Shown here: positions 38,798 to 49,414 of the stretch, one piece after another | How the letters are laid out: each line of letters begins with the position of its first letter | How positions within the stretch are numbered: the stretch's first letter is position 1 | From: Saprospiraceae bacterium | GTDB lineage: Bacteria > Bacteroidota > Bacteroidia > Chitinophagales > Saprospiraceae | NCBI GenBank assembly: GCA_016717145.1 | Contig: JADKGD010000002.1 | Location: 310,001 to 374,000 of the forward strand | Length of the DNA: 64,000 bases | Direction: 5' to 3' | Notes under the pieces: generated by a model | What the model was told of the DNA's origin: nothing | Databases searched by the model: none | What the model saw: only the letters and a program-made list of their open reading frames with translations | Position numbers and translations under genes: made by a program

Positions 38798-39775
38798 CTA
38801 TTCTGATAATAATTCAAGAATCTTTTTATACACAGCTTGATTCGAAGTGAAGGTTGCATGATTTGTTTTAGGAAATTCAAAGTGATGCTCCTCGCGGAAA
38901 TTGAATCCTGAATTATCATATGAACGACCAGTGGCACTTTTGGCGGTTACCAGGACATCACCAAATACATTGCCTAACCAATGTTTTTCCTTTCGGGGCA
39001 GTATACCATAAATGACAAAGTAATTGACACCCTCAAGTTTAGAAACAGGCTTCTTTGTATTTGATAATAAACTATCTGGTTGTTTGTTCTTCCAGTCTTC
39101 TTCCGTTATATATCCAAATCGCAGATCTTTTATGCCGGCACTTCTCATGTTGATTGCCCTTCCTACCATCCTTGTTGGCCAATTTGGTATTTTGTCAAGT
39201 ATATTGGTGGTGATATTTGCAAATTGTTCAAGAAAAGAACCCAAGTGAGGAGTCGCCAACAGAAATACATTCCTTAGCTTTTTTGTCCAGAAAAGGTCTT
39301 GTGTTTTTGCTAAATGACACGCACTATGTGTTACCAGTCCTCCCATACTATGTGCAATGATACTTATTTCGTCTATTGGCACGGGATAGTTTTTGCATAA
39401 AGTTTCAATAATATCCGATAGGTTTTTACCATTATCAGAAATATGCAATCCGGTATTGTATCTAACGTAAAAGGGCGTAAAACTTAGTTCCCGAGACAAC
39501 ATTAATCCATAATCACTCTTGTCTTTAAAAGACCAGGTAGATTCATTATTTGTAAGACCATGTATTAGAATACAGATTTTAGAAGTTATTTTTTCTTGCA
39601 CACCTCCCGTATATTCAAGCATAGCTTTTTTATCTAAAATTATGGGTTTGTTTTTTAGATAAAAACCCATAATTATACCTAAAGATGTATGTTCGATCTT
39701 ATCTCCAAAAACACCATTTATTATACTTTGACCACCTGCAGCAAATAGTTTAAGCTTATCAATCAGTCGAGCCAT
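38798..39775 (-). CDS. alpha/beta hydrolase, lipase/PGAP1-like
   Basis: 325 residues. The N-terminal strand ILIHGLTNNESTWSF, the nucleophile elbow IAHSMGGLVTHSAC (Ser near 145) and the late histidine region FPKTNHATFTSN form a lipase-type triad. No signal peptide, so probably cytoplasmic or membrane-associated. Convergent with the AraC-type gene. Substrate unknown. Confidence 0.8.
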   Translation of the reverse strand: MARLIDKLKLFAAGGQSIINGVFGDKIEHTSLGIIMGFYLKNKPIILDKKAMLEYTGGVQEKITSKICILIHGLTNNESTWSFKDKSDYGLMLSRELSFTPFYVRYNTGLHISDNGKNLSDIIETLCKNYPVPIDEISIIAHSMGGLVTHSACHLAKTQDLFWTKKLRNVFLLATPHLGSFLEQFANITTNILDKIPNWPTRMVGRAINMRSAGIKDLRFGYITEEDWKNKQPDSLLSNTKKPVSKLEGVNYFVIYGILPRKEKHWLGNVFGDVLVTAKSATGRSYDNSGFNFREEHHFEFPKTNHATFTSNQAVYKKILELLSE

Positions 39776-39820
39776 CCAAGAACACTTTATATTATTACTA
39801 TGAATGATTTCTGTAGTACA

Positions 39821-40813
39821 TCAAGATCTTATTCCGATCCATTTAAATTCGTATTCGCTTGTGGGGTTTGCCATTCTTTCTGAAATTTTCAATAGCCGGA
39901 CAGGTAATTTCACGAGATAATCACGAGCTTTTTCACCGGCTTCATTGAGGTCGGTGATATGCTCAAGGTCCCATTCTGTGACCAGGTCCTGAAGTATGTT
40001 TGCATAGTCAATGGCTGTATAAACGCCAGTTCTCTGAGCGGCATCCGTAAAGTGCCCCCAAAGCCCTCCTACTTTCATTCCGGTTTCTCTTAAAAAGTGG
40101 GCGGGCATGACAATTTTTTTACGCATCATATCATCAAAGGCAACCATAACCTCACTGGCATCGTACTCTATAATTTTTTTAATAAAGCTCATATATGCTT
40201 TCGCGTGTCTCAACTCGTCGGCAGCAACGACGCCATTTATTTTGCTTAAGAATGGATCTCCTTGTTGTTTTGCTATGGTAGCCACCCTTCTATGTGAGAT
40301 GTTGGTAGCCAATTCCTGAAAACTTGTGTAAATAAAATTTCTATATGGGTCCTGTCCGGTTTCAATATTAAAACCATCGGCAATCAAAAACTGTGTAGAT
40401 TTCTCAAACTCCTGCATATTTACTCTCCCGCTAAGGAAAAGGTATTTATTAAGTAGATCACCATGTCTGTTTTCTTCAGCAGTCCATCCCCTTACCCATA
40501 CTTTCCATGGATTTGATTCAGATTCTTCATGGATGCCCTCCAGACGACTTAGCCATGATTCATAGCTAGGAAGAGCTTCTTCGGTAATTGTATCACCCAC
40601 AAGAATAGTCAATAGATCATATGACAACCCTTGAGCAGCTTGTTGGATATCTTTTATTCTATCAAAAAAGTCATCCTGATCTTTTGAGTCAGGAAGAAAA
40701 TCACTTGGTTGCCAGTTTGTTTCAATTGGTTTGAGGTATTTTTCAACAGATTCTTCTACAAAACCCGTCATTGCACGCATTACTTCAGAGCGTGAGCCAA
40801 ATGGTATATTCAT
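39821..40813 (-). CDS. acyl-ACP desaturase (stearoyl-ACP 9-desaturase-like)
   Basis: 330 residues. Di-iron helices are marked by EENRHGDLL (about 129-137) and DELRHAKAYM (about 214-223), the E-x-x-H motifs of the soluble ferritin-like desaturase class. It introduces a double bond into acyl-ACP, needing ferredoxin and oxygen. The ATG at 40813 is preceded by TACCTTTG on the minus strand (40837-40844), a good TAnnTTTG promoter element. Confidence 0.92.
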   Translation of the reverse strand: MNIPFGSRSEVMRAMTGFVEESVEKYLKPIETNWQPSDFLPDSKDQDDFFDRIKDIQQAAQGLSYDLLTILVGDTITEEALPSYESWLSRLEGIHEESESNPWKVWVRGWTAEENRHGDLLNKYLFLSGRVNMQEFEKSTQFLIADGFNIETGQDPYRNFIYTSFQELATNISHRRVATIAKQQGDPFLSKINGVVAADELRHAKAYMSFIKKIIEYDASEVMVAFDDMMRKKIVMPAHFLRETGMKVGGLWGHFTDAAQRTGVYTAIDYANILQDLVTEWDLEHITDLNEAGEKARDYLVKLPVRLLKISERMANPTSEYEFKWIGIRS

Positions 40814-40836
40814 TAATTCTGCTTCGTTAACATTAA

Positions 40837-40844
40837 CAAAGGTA
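40837..40844 (-). promoter_or_regulatory. Bacteroidota -7 promoter element for the desaturase gene
   Basis: Minus-strand TACCTTTG, 23 bases before the desaturase ATG. Confidence 0.45.
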
Positions 40845-40982
40845 ATATTTATTTTTCAAGAATGATTTGATATGACGTTAATCATGTCAAAATAAATTGT
40901 ACATATCAGCTTGTGTGGTTTAAATTGACTAAAGACAGGAAACACTGGATAAAAGAAAGATATATATTTTATTTAACTTAAG

Positions 40983-40990
40983 TAGTTTTG
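40983..40990 (+). promoter_or_regulatory. Bacteroidota -7 promoter element for the SRPBCC gene
   Basis: TAGTTTTG matches TAnnTTTG, 31 bases before the ATG at 41022. Confidence 0.45.
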
Positions 40991-41021
40991 TGCTTATTCA
41001 CATCAAACAAAAAGTAAAATC

Positions 41022-41456
41022 ATGCTAAAAGACCTTACTGTATCAAAAAGTATTACTATAAATGCCGACGTGCATAAAGTCTGGAAAGGATTAACTAATC
41101 CTGAAATAATCAAGGAATATTTATACGGGACAAATACAATCACCGATTGGAAAGAAGGAAGCGAGATTATATTTCATGGCGACTATGAAGGTATGGCATA
41201 CAGAGATCATGGGCTTATCTTAAAAAACATTCCATTTTCTGTACTTTCCTATAGCTATTGGAGCGGGTTTTCGGGCCTTGAAGATAGTATTGAAAATTTT
41301 TCAACGATTACTTATGGCCTCGTTGAATGTGGTGATAATGAGACTATGTTTACCTGGACTCAACATGGTTACGCAACTGAAGAAGGTTATAAACACTCAC
41401 TGGAAGGTATGGAATCTTTTTTGGTAAGTGTGAAAGAAGTAATAGAAAAAACCTAG
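41022..41456 (+). CDS. SRPBCC (AHSA1-like) domain protein
   Basis: 144 residues. The START-like pattern VSKSITINADVHKVWKGLTN, ITDWKEGSEIIFHGDYEG and YKHSLEGMESFLVSVKEVIE are typical of the AHSA1/SRPBCC superfamily, which binds hydrophobic ligands in a helix-grip fold. Single gene with its own promoter element. Ligand unknown. Confidence 0.85.
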   Translation: MLKDLTVSKSITINADVHKVWKGLTNPEIIKEYLYGTNTITDWKEGSEIIFHGDYEGMAYRDHGLILKNIPFSVLSYSYWSGFSGLEDSIENFSTITYGLVECGDNETMFTWTQHGYATEEGYKHSLEGMESFLVSVKEVIEKT

Positions 41457-41565
41457 CACACAATTGAGGTTTTGTAACGTTTGACAACTTTTTAAGTGTA
41501 TACCCTGGTATATAAACAGATATAAATCATGGATTATACTTATGTTATGTATTAGATATTTGTTT

Positions 41566-41573
41566 TATATTTG
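41566..41573 (+). promoter_or_regulatory. Bacteroidota -7 promoter element of the exported four-gene operon
   Basis: TATATTTG, 19 bases before the ATG at 41593. It lies downstream of an earlier in-frame ATG (41542), so it favours 41593 as the true start. Confidence 0.55.
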
Positions 41574-41592
41574 TGGTTTAAAACAAATACTT

Positions 41593-42054
41593 ATGAAAAA
41601 CCCAATATTGACAATTGTATTTTGTGTTTTATGCATTCTAAGGATAGATGCTCAAGAATTATTGTTGCTTAAATCTTCTGGAAAAGTAGTAATAGGTGAC
41701 ACTTCTCAAATAACGACGCCAGGTAACTACAATCTGTATGTACAGAATGGCATCCTGACAGAAAAAGTGAAAGTATCTCTAAAAACGACTACGGAATGGT
41801 CTGATGACTCATTTACGAAAACACCTACCATAGATCAAGTCGATAAATCGATAAAACAAAACAAGCATCTTGTCGATATACCAAGTGCTGATGCCCTTGT
41901 GAAAGATGGATATGAATTAAAAAACATGGACGCCAAACTGCTACAACAAATAGAATGGCTGTGGCAACATATGATTGTAATTCAAGAAGAAAATAAGAAA
42001 TTAAAAGCTGAAATTAATGCTTTAAAGACCTCAGACTTGAACATTAAAAAGTAA
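41593..42054 (+). CDS. exported stalk-like protein with C-terminal coiled coil
   Basis: 153 residues from ATG 41593, chosen because a promoter element lies just upstream and a signal peptide (MKNPILTIVFCVLCILRIDA) begins there. The body has a repeat-like beta segment (KVVIGDTSQITTPGNYNLYV, QNGILTEKVKVSL) and a C-terminal part with NKHLVDIPSADALVKDG and a helix IEWLWQHMIVIQEENKKLKA. This arrangement recurs in Bacteroidota tail-fibre-like or surface proteins. It is three bases before the DUF1800 gene. Its function is unknown. Confidence 0.65.
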   Translation: MKNPILTIVFCVLCILRIDAQELLLLKSSGKVVIGDTSQITTPGNYNLYVQNGILTEKVKVSLKTTTEWSDDSFTKTPTIDQVDKSIKQNKHLVDIPSADALVKDGYELKNMDAKLLQQIEWLWQHMIVIQEENKKLKAEINALKTSDLNIKK

Positions 42055-42057
42055 GTC

Positions 42058-43848
42058 ATGAGTACCAGAATAGCGTTATTAACAATTATTGTTTTTTGGC
42101 AAGGATTGCATTTATTAGGACAACCTGATACATTGATCATCGGTTATGGTGGTTATACAGGTGTAAGTGTGATGGCAAGTAGCAGCACCCCTCCAGGCAG
42201 CCCTGAAAACACACTCAATCAAGTTGGTTTTTTGCCAAATGAAAATGCAGCATCTCGTTTTTTAGCCCAAGCAACACTAGGATATGACTACAGTGATATA
42301 AGCGATGTCACTCAAATGGGAATTGAAGATTGGATAGAAAACCAATACACATTACAAGGTTCATTTTCTATATTGACAAAAATCCGACAATACCATAAGA
42401 TTATAAAGGATTCTACATTTAATACTTCGGCTCTTGTAGGGAATAGGCCTTGGGATTATGCTTGGTGGCAATATCTTATGTCGTCTCAAGATGCCCTTAG
42501 ACAAAGAGTTGCTTTAGCCCTAAGTGAGATGTTGGTTGTTTCCGAGTTATCAGGATTTGGAAGCAATGCTTATGCTATGGGGAGCTATTACGATATATTG
42601 TTAAATAACAGTTTCGGAAATTACAGAGATTTATTGAATGCAGTCACATACCGTCCAGCAATGGGTATTTACCTTACATTTCTAAATAATCCTAAATCCA
42701 ATCCGGCCTTAAATCAGTTTCCAGACGAAAATTATTCCAGAGAATTAATGCAGCTTTTTACGATAGGCACGGTAATGTTAAATAATGACGGTAGTGTGAT
42801 TTTAGGAACCAATGGCACACCTGTGCCCAGTTATGACAATGAAGACATAATAGAATTTTCAAAAATATTTACAGGTCTTACATGGGCTGATAGGACAACT
42901 TGGAATCAAAGTGCCGCTAATGATACAAGCTATATACCCAATATGGTCATGTGGAATACCTATCACGAACCAGGGATAAAGACACTTCTCAATGGTTTTG
43001 TAGTTCCTAATAGGAACCCGGTAAACGGAAATGCCGACATCACTGACGCACTAGACAATCTTTTTAGCCACTCGAATACACCTCCTTTTGTCTCAAGATT
43101 TTTGATTCAAAGGTTGGTAGCGTCCAATCCAAGCCCTGCTTACATCAATAGGGTGGCAAATGTTTTTATAAATAACGGTCAAGGGGTGAGAGGCGACATG
43201 AAGTCAATTATTAGGGCAATATTGCTGGATCCTGAAGCCAAAAGTTGTTCCTCCGGCGAATCTGTAGAATATGGTATGTTGCGAGAACCATTTGTAAGAT
43301 ATGTCCAAATAAATAAAGCTTTTAATGCATTCACGGCAAGTGGAAATTATCGAAACGATATGAACAATGTTTATTTGAATACTGGTCAAAGACCACTTAC
43401 CTCGCCTAGTGTTTTTAATTTTTTCCAACAAGATTATCAACCTATTGGAGCCATAGAAGAAGCGGGTTTGGTTGCTCCTGAGTTTCAGATTACCGATGCC
43501 CAGACCATAGCTGGATTTATAAACGGATTGTATAGATGGGTGCTGACCAATGATGTGGCGGATGAATATGATCTATTTACCGGCGAAGTAGACGCATATT
43601 ACGCAGATGAGGTATCAAATCTCGATGTTACCCCTGAAACAGCATATACTGATAATGATAAGTTACATATTCTTATGGATAGGTTGAATCTATTATTGGC
43701 ACAAGGCCGAGTATCCAACACTTCACTCAATACGATCATAGATGTCTTAAAACAGTTTCCTAATGGGACGGCAACTGAAAAACAAGATCGTACCAAACTC
43801 GGCATATATTTATTAATGTCATCTCCGGAATACCTTATAAATCGATAA
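42058..43848 (+). CDS. DUF1800 domain protein
   Basis: 596 residues. After a signal peptide (ALLTIIVFWQGLHLLG) come the family's conserved elements: ASRFLAQATLGYDYSDI, DALRQRVALALSEMLVV, NYSRELMQLFTIG, FTGLTWAD and RPLTSPSVFNFFQQDYQP. DUF1800 proteins nearly always lie next to a DUF1501 gene; their biochemical function is not established. Spacing is three bases from the previous and two bases to the next gene. Confidence 0.92.
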   Translation: MSTRIALLTIIVFWQGLHLLGQPDTLIIGYGGYTGVSVMASSSTPPGSPENTLNQVGFLPNENAASRFLAQATLGYDYSDISDVTQMGIEDWIENQYTLQGSFSILTKIRQYHKIIKDSTFNTSALVGNRPWDYAWWQYLMSSQDALRQRVALALSEMLVVSELSGFGSNAYAMGSYYDILLNNSFGNYRDLLNAVTYRPAMGIYLTFLNNPKSNPALNQFPDENYSRELMQLFTIGTVMLNNDGSVILGTNGTPVPSYDNEDIIEFSKIFTGLTWADRTTWNQSAANDTSYIPNMVMWNTYHEPGIKTLLNGFVVPNRNPVNGNADITDALDNLFSHSNTPPFVSRFLIQRLVASNPSPAYINRVANVFINNGQGVRGDMKSIIRAILLDPEAKSCSSGESVEYGMLREPFVRYVQINKAFNAFTASGNYRNDMNNVYLNTGQRPLTSPSVFNFFQQDYQPIGAIEEAGLVAPEFQITDAQTIAGFINGLYRWVLTNDVADEYDLFTGEVDAYYADEVSNLDVTPETAYTDNDKLHILMDRLNLLLAQGRVSNTSLNTIIDVLKQFPNGTATEKQDRTKLGIYLLMSSPEYLINR

Positions 43849-43850
43849 TC

Positions 43851-45308
43851 ATGGCAAGTAGAAAAATAAATAGAAGGGCGTTTTTGGGCGAAGCTAGTTG
43901 TGCTGCTGTAGGTTCTATGGCATTTTTATCATCGGTATTAAATCTCGGGGCCATTAATACTCTGGCGGCCAGACCCCATATTATTTCCAATCCCGGCGAC
44001 TATAAAGCAATGGTATGTATTCTGCTGGCTGGCGGATGTGATACCCACAATGTGCTCGTACCCACCAACGCTACGGACTATGCAGCATATGTAGCGACAA
44101 GAGGATCATTGGCCCTAAGTCAAACATCAAACCCTGCTCAACTTTTGCCAATCAATTACAATATCGGAGGCAAAACATACTCTGTTCATTCCGGAATGAC
44201 ACGAATAAAAGATATGTTTAACGCAGGAGATTTGTCTTTTTTAGCCAATATTGGTACTTTAATAGAACCCATCGCGAATAAAACAGAGTATGACTCAGGG
44301 CTTAAAAAAATACCACTTGGACTGTATTCACATTCGGACCAAATAATGCAATGGCAAACTTCTGTACCTCAAAGCCGCTCCGCCGTAGGAGTCGCAGGCA
44401 GAATGGCTGACTTATTACAAGATATGAATACCATTCCCGAAATATCTATGAATATTTCCTTAAGTGGCAAAAATAGATTTCAATCCGGAAATATGTTTAA
44501 TGAGTATTCTATAAGCAGATCAACGACAGCTGCAAATATAGGATTGACGCCTTTTTCATCTTCACTGAGCGATGCAGGATATAAAACAGCTATCCGTAAC
44601 ACAGCTATAAAAAGTATGGTTGAACAAGAATACGCTAATGTTTTCCAAAATACAATAGGATCATTGACAAGTAAGTCAATGAAGAGCATAGATAAGTTTA
44701 GAGTTGCTTTAGAAAATGTGAACCCATTGAATACAGTATTTTCCACAAGTAATCTCTCACAAGATCTTAAAAAAATAGCCGAAATCATAAGTGTAAAATC
44801 TTTTCTGGGAGCAAATCGGCAAATATTTTTTGTAACTTATGGCGGATGGGATCATCACGACAATGTTCTGGGAAGTCAGGCTGCTATGCTTCCGGTTTTG
44901 AGCAATGCCATGGCGGAGTTTAATGATGCAATGACCGAGATAGGACAGAAAGAAAAAGTTGTTACCTTTACTATTTCAGATTTTGCCCGCACACTCACGT
45001 CTAATGGAAATGGTTCAGACCATGCATGGGGAGGTAATCAAATGATTATGGGCGGCCCGATTACAGGTAGTGAAATCCTGGGAACATACCCGTCATTATC
45101 GCTTGTCAATAATGATAAGAACCTTAGCTCACGTGGTAGGATGTTGCCTTCGACATCTGTGGACGAATTATATGCTGAATTGGCTTTATGGTATGGCGTT
45201 GCACCCAGTGATTTGAGCTATGTCTTACCAAATATTTGCAATTTCTATTCTCCAACCTGTCCTTCACCAGTACCCAATAATTATATGCCAATTGGTATTT
45301 TTTCTTAA
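43851..45308 (+). CDS. DUF1501 domain protein with twin-arginine signal
   Basis: 485 residues. The N-terminus KINRRAFLGEASCAAVGSMA contains the twin-arginine motif NRRAFLG, so folded export via Tat is expected. The body carries the DUF1501 pattern (MVCILLAGGCDTHNVLVPTN, FFVTYGGWDHHDNVLGSQ, FTISDFARTLTSNGNGSDHAWGGN split here in text). The histidine/aspartate clusters resemble the alkaline-phosphatase-like metal sites of sulfatase-type folds. Pairs with DUF1800. Confidence 0.92.
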   Translation: MASRKINRRAFLGEASCAAVGSMAFLSSVLNLGAINTLAARPHIISNPGDYKAMVCILLAGGCDTHNVLVPTNATDYAAYVATRGSLALSQTSNPAQLLPINYNIGGKTYSVHSGMTRIKDMFNAGDLSFLANIGTLIEPIANKTEYDSGLKKIPLGLYSHSDQIMQWQTSVPQSRSAVGVAGRMADLLQDMNTIPEISMNISLSGKNRFQSGNMFNEYSISRSTTAANIGLTPFSSSLSDAGYKTAIRNTAIKSMVEQEYANVFQNTIGSLTSKSMKSIDKFRVALENVNPLNTVFSTSNLSQDLKKIAEIISVKSFLGANRQIFFVTYGGWDHHDNVLGSQAAMLPVLSNAMAEFNDAMTEIGQKEKVVTFTISDFARTLTSNGNGSDHAWGGNQMIMGGPITGSEILGTYPSLSLVNNDKNLSSRGRMLPSTSVDELYAELALWYGVAPSDLSYVLPNICNFYSPTCPSPVPNNYMPIGIFS

Positions 45309-45325
45309 ACCCCAATCTACTAGAA

Positions 45326-47721
45326 ATGAAAAATTTTATTTTAATAGCGTTGGTCGCCTTGAGTTTTGGTACTTTATCTGCTCAAATATGTGTAGGTGAA
45401 CCGGGAAAAGTACAATGGCAATGCTGGAGAAACTTGTATGCCGCAGAATATTCAGAATTATCGGCATTAGAGTTTTATCCCAATACGCCAGATATTACAC
45501 AGACGATTTATAGTCTTAACGCCCCAGTTAATTATGACAATAATATGGGTGTAAAAATAAGCGGCTTCATACATGTTCCTGTTACAGATAGTGTAACATT
45601 CAATATCACTGGAAATCGTCGGTGTAGATTTTATTTAAGCACTACATCTTCTCCTTCAAACCTGGTATTAAGAGCATCTGCACCAGACAATACCAACGAA
45701 TATGAATATACTAAATATCCCGAGCAGACTTCCATAAAACTAAGATTGCTTGCAAATTTGTATTACTATTTCGAAATTCAATATGTAGAAGATACAGGAA
45801 GTGATCATTGTAAGCTTTTTGGAAAAACAACTTTTTATCCAGTACAAACTGGAATATTATCACAGCAGGATATCTTAATGATGTGGGCTGCAAACCAGCT
45901 CCTTGCCCAGTCCGAGGAAGTACATGTAATGATGGCAATGCCAACACGTCCGGTGATCTTGAAGATGGACATTGTCATTGTATGGGTAAACCCAATACAA
46001 GTAATACATGTATAGGACCAATTAATAAAATTGAAAAATTCAGGTATGACAATATTATTGGAAGTACACTAAATGATCTGTATGCAGATCCTGATTTTCC
46101 TGGAATGCCAAATACCAGCAATATATTACCACTATTCGGCACAAAACTGGAGTCGCAATTTAATAATGTTGGAAATCTCGTTTCAGGGTATATTACCGTA
46201 CCAGTGAGTGGCAATTATAAATTTAATGTTACTGGTGATGACAATACAATACTATTCATAAGCAGTGATGACTCCTCGGAAAACAAACAGGCACATCAAG
46301 TATTTGTCTCCGGTAATACAGGAATGACAGAACACACAAAGTACATCTATCAGTCAACCTCCAATATTTACTTACAAGCGGGTCAATTTTATTACATCGA
46401 ATTAAATCACAAGGAAAGTACAGGAAATGAACATTTTGGTGCATTTTGGCGAACACCGTTCACCGGTACAGGAGTTTGGAAAAGAATTCCGTCCTTCTTT
46501 ATGTCTCAGTATGCATGTGATATAGCTTGCGTTCCTCAAGGGACATTGTGTGATGATGGCAATCCATATACAAACGATGACCAATATAATGGAAGCTGTG
46601 ATTGTGTTGGTACACCATGTAGTGGTCCAGATTGCGATAGCCCATTGGCGAGTTATGTACCATATGAAAAATGTAATGTCACTGATCAATTTGACAATAA
46701 AGCATCCAACAACTGGATATCTTGTCAGGTAAATTACAACCCCAACCCATCTCGTAATCGGAGCCACTTCATAAAATACGATCTTGGAGAGCGCCATCAA
46801 TTGATAAGTTCGCAAATATGGAATTACAATGTTCAGAATGAAACAAACAAAGGATTTCAGGCAGTTGCCATAGACTATTCATCAGATGGGACAAGCTGGA
46901 CCACAATCGACACATATACGTGGCCATTAGCATCTGGAGAATCTACTTATGGTGGTTTTACCGGGCCAAATCTTTCAGGAATTTTTGCAAGATATATACT
47001 TATCACTTCTTTGGACGACTCCACCACTTGTCGAGGATTGGGTAAAGTGGTATTCAGGGCCATTTTTTGTCCGTTACAAGGCACTGCTTGCGATGACAAA
47101 AACGCATTTACCATCAATGATGTTTTTAATGGTAACTGTGAGTGTATTGGTGAAAATCTATATGTAAATCAATGCCAGGACATGAACCTAACGCTAGGAG
47201 ACGTCACGCTTGAAACCGATGTTTACTCAGCTATTCATCATGTTACTTCAACGAGTAACATTGCAACACAAAGTACGGTAAGTCTTATAGGTGGAGAGTC
47301 GGTAACCCTTGAAGTAGGTTTTGAAACCCAGTCTAATGCTATTTTTGTGGCGGCCATAGATGCCTGTGATCCGAATAGGCCAACACTATCAGAAGTTTCT
47401 AATAAATCTGAAAGCTTATATGCCGCAAGGCTTTTAAAAAGTTCAGACCTCATGGTTGTTCCCGTGCCAGATTCAGACATGGTAGATATACATTACAAAA
47501 TAAACAATCCGGGTCAGGTCATCCTTAGAGTAGTTGATAAAGATAATAAAGTCTACACACTTGCAAATAATAAATACGAAAATAAAGGTCAATTTAGAAA
47601 ACGAATACGAACTGCAAAGTTAAGCAACGGCATTCATACTGTATCGCTAACGACTTCAAGCAAAACCATTATAGAAAAGCTGATTGTTGGTCTAAATAAC
47701 AAAAAAGAAATTAAAAATTAG
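45326..47721 (+). pseudogene. PA14/discoidin repeat surface protein with T9SS-type C-terminal domain, one-base frameshift
   Basis: One frame from ATG 45326 and a second to 47721 join if one base is restored near 45812-45813, giving about 799 residues; the second half reads AFWKNNFLSSTNWNIITAGY before the 45883 frame. Domains: signal peptide, PA14 unit 1 (about 30-180), linker with CNDGNANTSGDLEDGHCHC, PA14 unit 2 (GYITVPVSGNYKFNVTGDDN), linker, discoidin-like domain (CNVTDQFDNKASNNWISCQV), another CDDxN linker, and a T9SS-type A C-terminal module. It follows DUF1501 by 17 bases. Probably a secreted, surface-bound carbohydrate- or matrix-binding protein. Confidence 0.75.
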
Positions 47722-47736
47722 TATCGTAATAAAACA

Positions 47737-49222
47737 TTATTTATTCGACGTTAATTTTTTTATTCTTATTCCCAATCCTGCAAAAAGTAAGGTAGTAAAA
47801 GGGCTAAGCCAATTGAATATTGCATAAATAAAATATTCTCCAGTTGCGACGCCAAGCACACCGGCTTGGTAGGCGCCACATGTGTTCCAAGGTATGAGTG
47901 CGGAAGTTACTGTTCCGGTGTCTTCCAGTGTTCGACTTAGATTTACGGGATGCAGACCTTTTTCTTTGAATGCCTGAGAATACATTTTACCCGGAATGAC
48001 AATAGCTAGATATTGATCCGAAGCAGTAACATTAATTGCCAAACAACTTAAAACGGTACTTGCGAACAAACCAAAGGTAGTGTGAAACAAATTTAATAAT
48101 GCCTGGCTAATTCTCGCCAGGGCACCAATAGCGTCCATTACTCCGCCGAATACCATAGCACAGATAATTAGCCAAATTGTACTGAGCATACCTTCCATTC
48201 CTTTAGCTGTAAAAAGTTGGTTCAGGTCGGCATTATTCGTTAGTACTTCCGTCTTGGTTGTAAGAGCGGTCATTACACCTTTGTAAGCGGAATTAAAATC
48301 CAACACAGACCCTCCAGCGATTTTAATTACAATTTCAGGCTGTGCAATGATGGCTGCAGCCCCACCCAATAAGGAACCAAAAAGCAAGGCAATAAGTGGT
48401 TCCAGTTTTTTTAACAATCATGAGAATTACTGCCAAAGGGACTAAAAACAACCAAGGGCTAATATTAAAAGCCGAATCTATTGCAGTGAGTTTGTCGGTA
48501 ATGTCTGGTGTTCCGGTAGTTGATATATTCAACCCAAGTATTAAAAAGATCAAAAATGCTATCAATATAGTAGGAATTGTTGTTAACAACATATAATTAA
48601 TATGATCAAACAGTTTGGAACCTGCCATTGCAGAAGCTAGATTTGTAGTATCAGATAACGGCGAGATTTTATCACCAAAGTACGCACCTGAAATAACGGC
48701 TCCGGCTGTCATCCCCGGGGAAATACCCATTGATTGACCAATGCCAATTAAAGCAATACCAACAGTTGCAGAAGTAGACCACGAACTGCCTGTGGCAAGA
48801 GAAACAATAGAACATATTACAAGCGAGGCGGCCAGGAAGATCGAAGGGGATAATATTTGTAAACCATAATAAATCATTGAAGGAATAATACCACTTATCA
48901 ACCAGCTACCGGTTAAAGATCCAACCATAAGAAGGATAAGGATTGCACTTGATGTTGATTTAATATTATGAGCAACTTCTTCCAGCATTTGACCGTATGT
49001 AACCTTGTTTCTGAAACCGACAACCGCAGCAACTGCAGCACCTAATAAGAGGATAAATTGATTGGTCCCGCCTAAAGCAGTATCTCCAAAAATAAAAATG
49101 TTGTAAGCCAACAGACCAACCAGGATTAAAACAGGAAGCAAAGCTTCATAGATATTTAATTCTCTATTTTCAATGATGGGTTCATTGTTTGGAATTGACG
49201 GCTTGATATCCTCACTTTGCAT
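47737..49222 (-). pseudogene. NhaC-family Na+/H+ antiporter, frameshifted at a poly-T run
   Basis: The ATG at 49222 (MQSEDIKPSIPNNEPIIENR) is preferred over a TTG at 49237, since the promoter element TATCTTTG (minus, 49235-49242) overlaps the TTG. The N-terminal part ends in LAVILMIVKKTGTT; the rest (KKLEPLIALLFGSLLGGAAA and on) is in the neighbouring frame. A T7 run (48406-48412 on the plus strand) with one T too many explains the shift. Joined, about 494 residues with a dozen membrane helices, including SGAYFGDKISPLSDTTNLAS, a family hallmark. It exchanges Na+ for H+, or related solutes such as malate/lactate. Confidence 0.82.
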
Positions 49223-49234
49223 AAAATTTTCTTT

Positions 49235-49242
49235 CAAAGATA
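49235..49242 (-). promoter_or_regulatory. Bacteroidota -7 promoter element for nhaC
   Basis: Minus-strand TATCTTTG, 12 bases before the ATG at 49222; it decides the start over the TTG at 49237. Confidence 0.5.
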
Positions 49243-49365
49243 GGGTTTAGTTTTTATAAACGGCTTTATGCAAGAAATAAAATAACGAGACGAAAAGCAA
49301 AGCCAACTTGTTTTGAAATAAATGATTTTTAGTTAATCATAATTTTATAATGTTATAAAAGCAGT

Positions 49366-49373
49366 TAACTTTG
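49366..49373 (+). promoter_or_regulatory. Bacteroidota -7 promoter element for the saccharopine-dehydrogenase-like gene
   Basis: TAACTTTG matches TAnnTTTG, 41 bases before the ATG at 49415. Confidence 0.45.
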
Positions 49374-49414
49374 TTCGATACCCATTTTACAAATGTAAAA
49401 CCTTATTGTTTCTT

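Noticed and set aside
45130..45135. CACGTG core as another parS
   Set aside because: Same reason; it is inside the DUF1501 gene.
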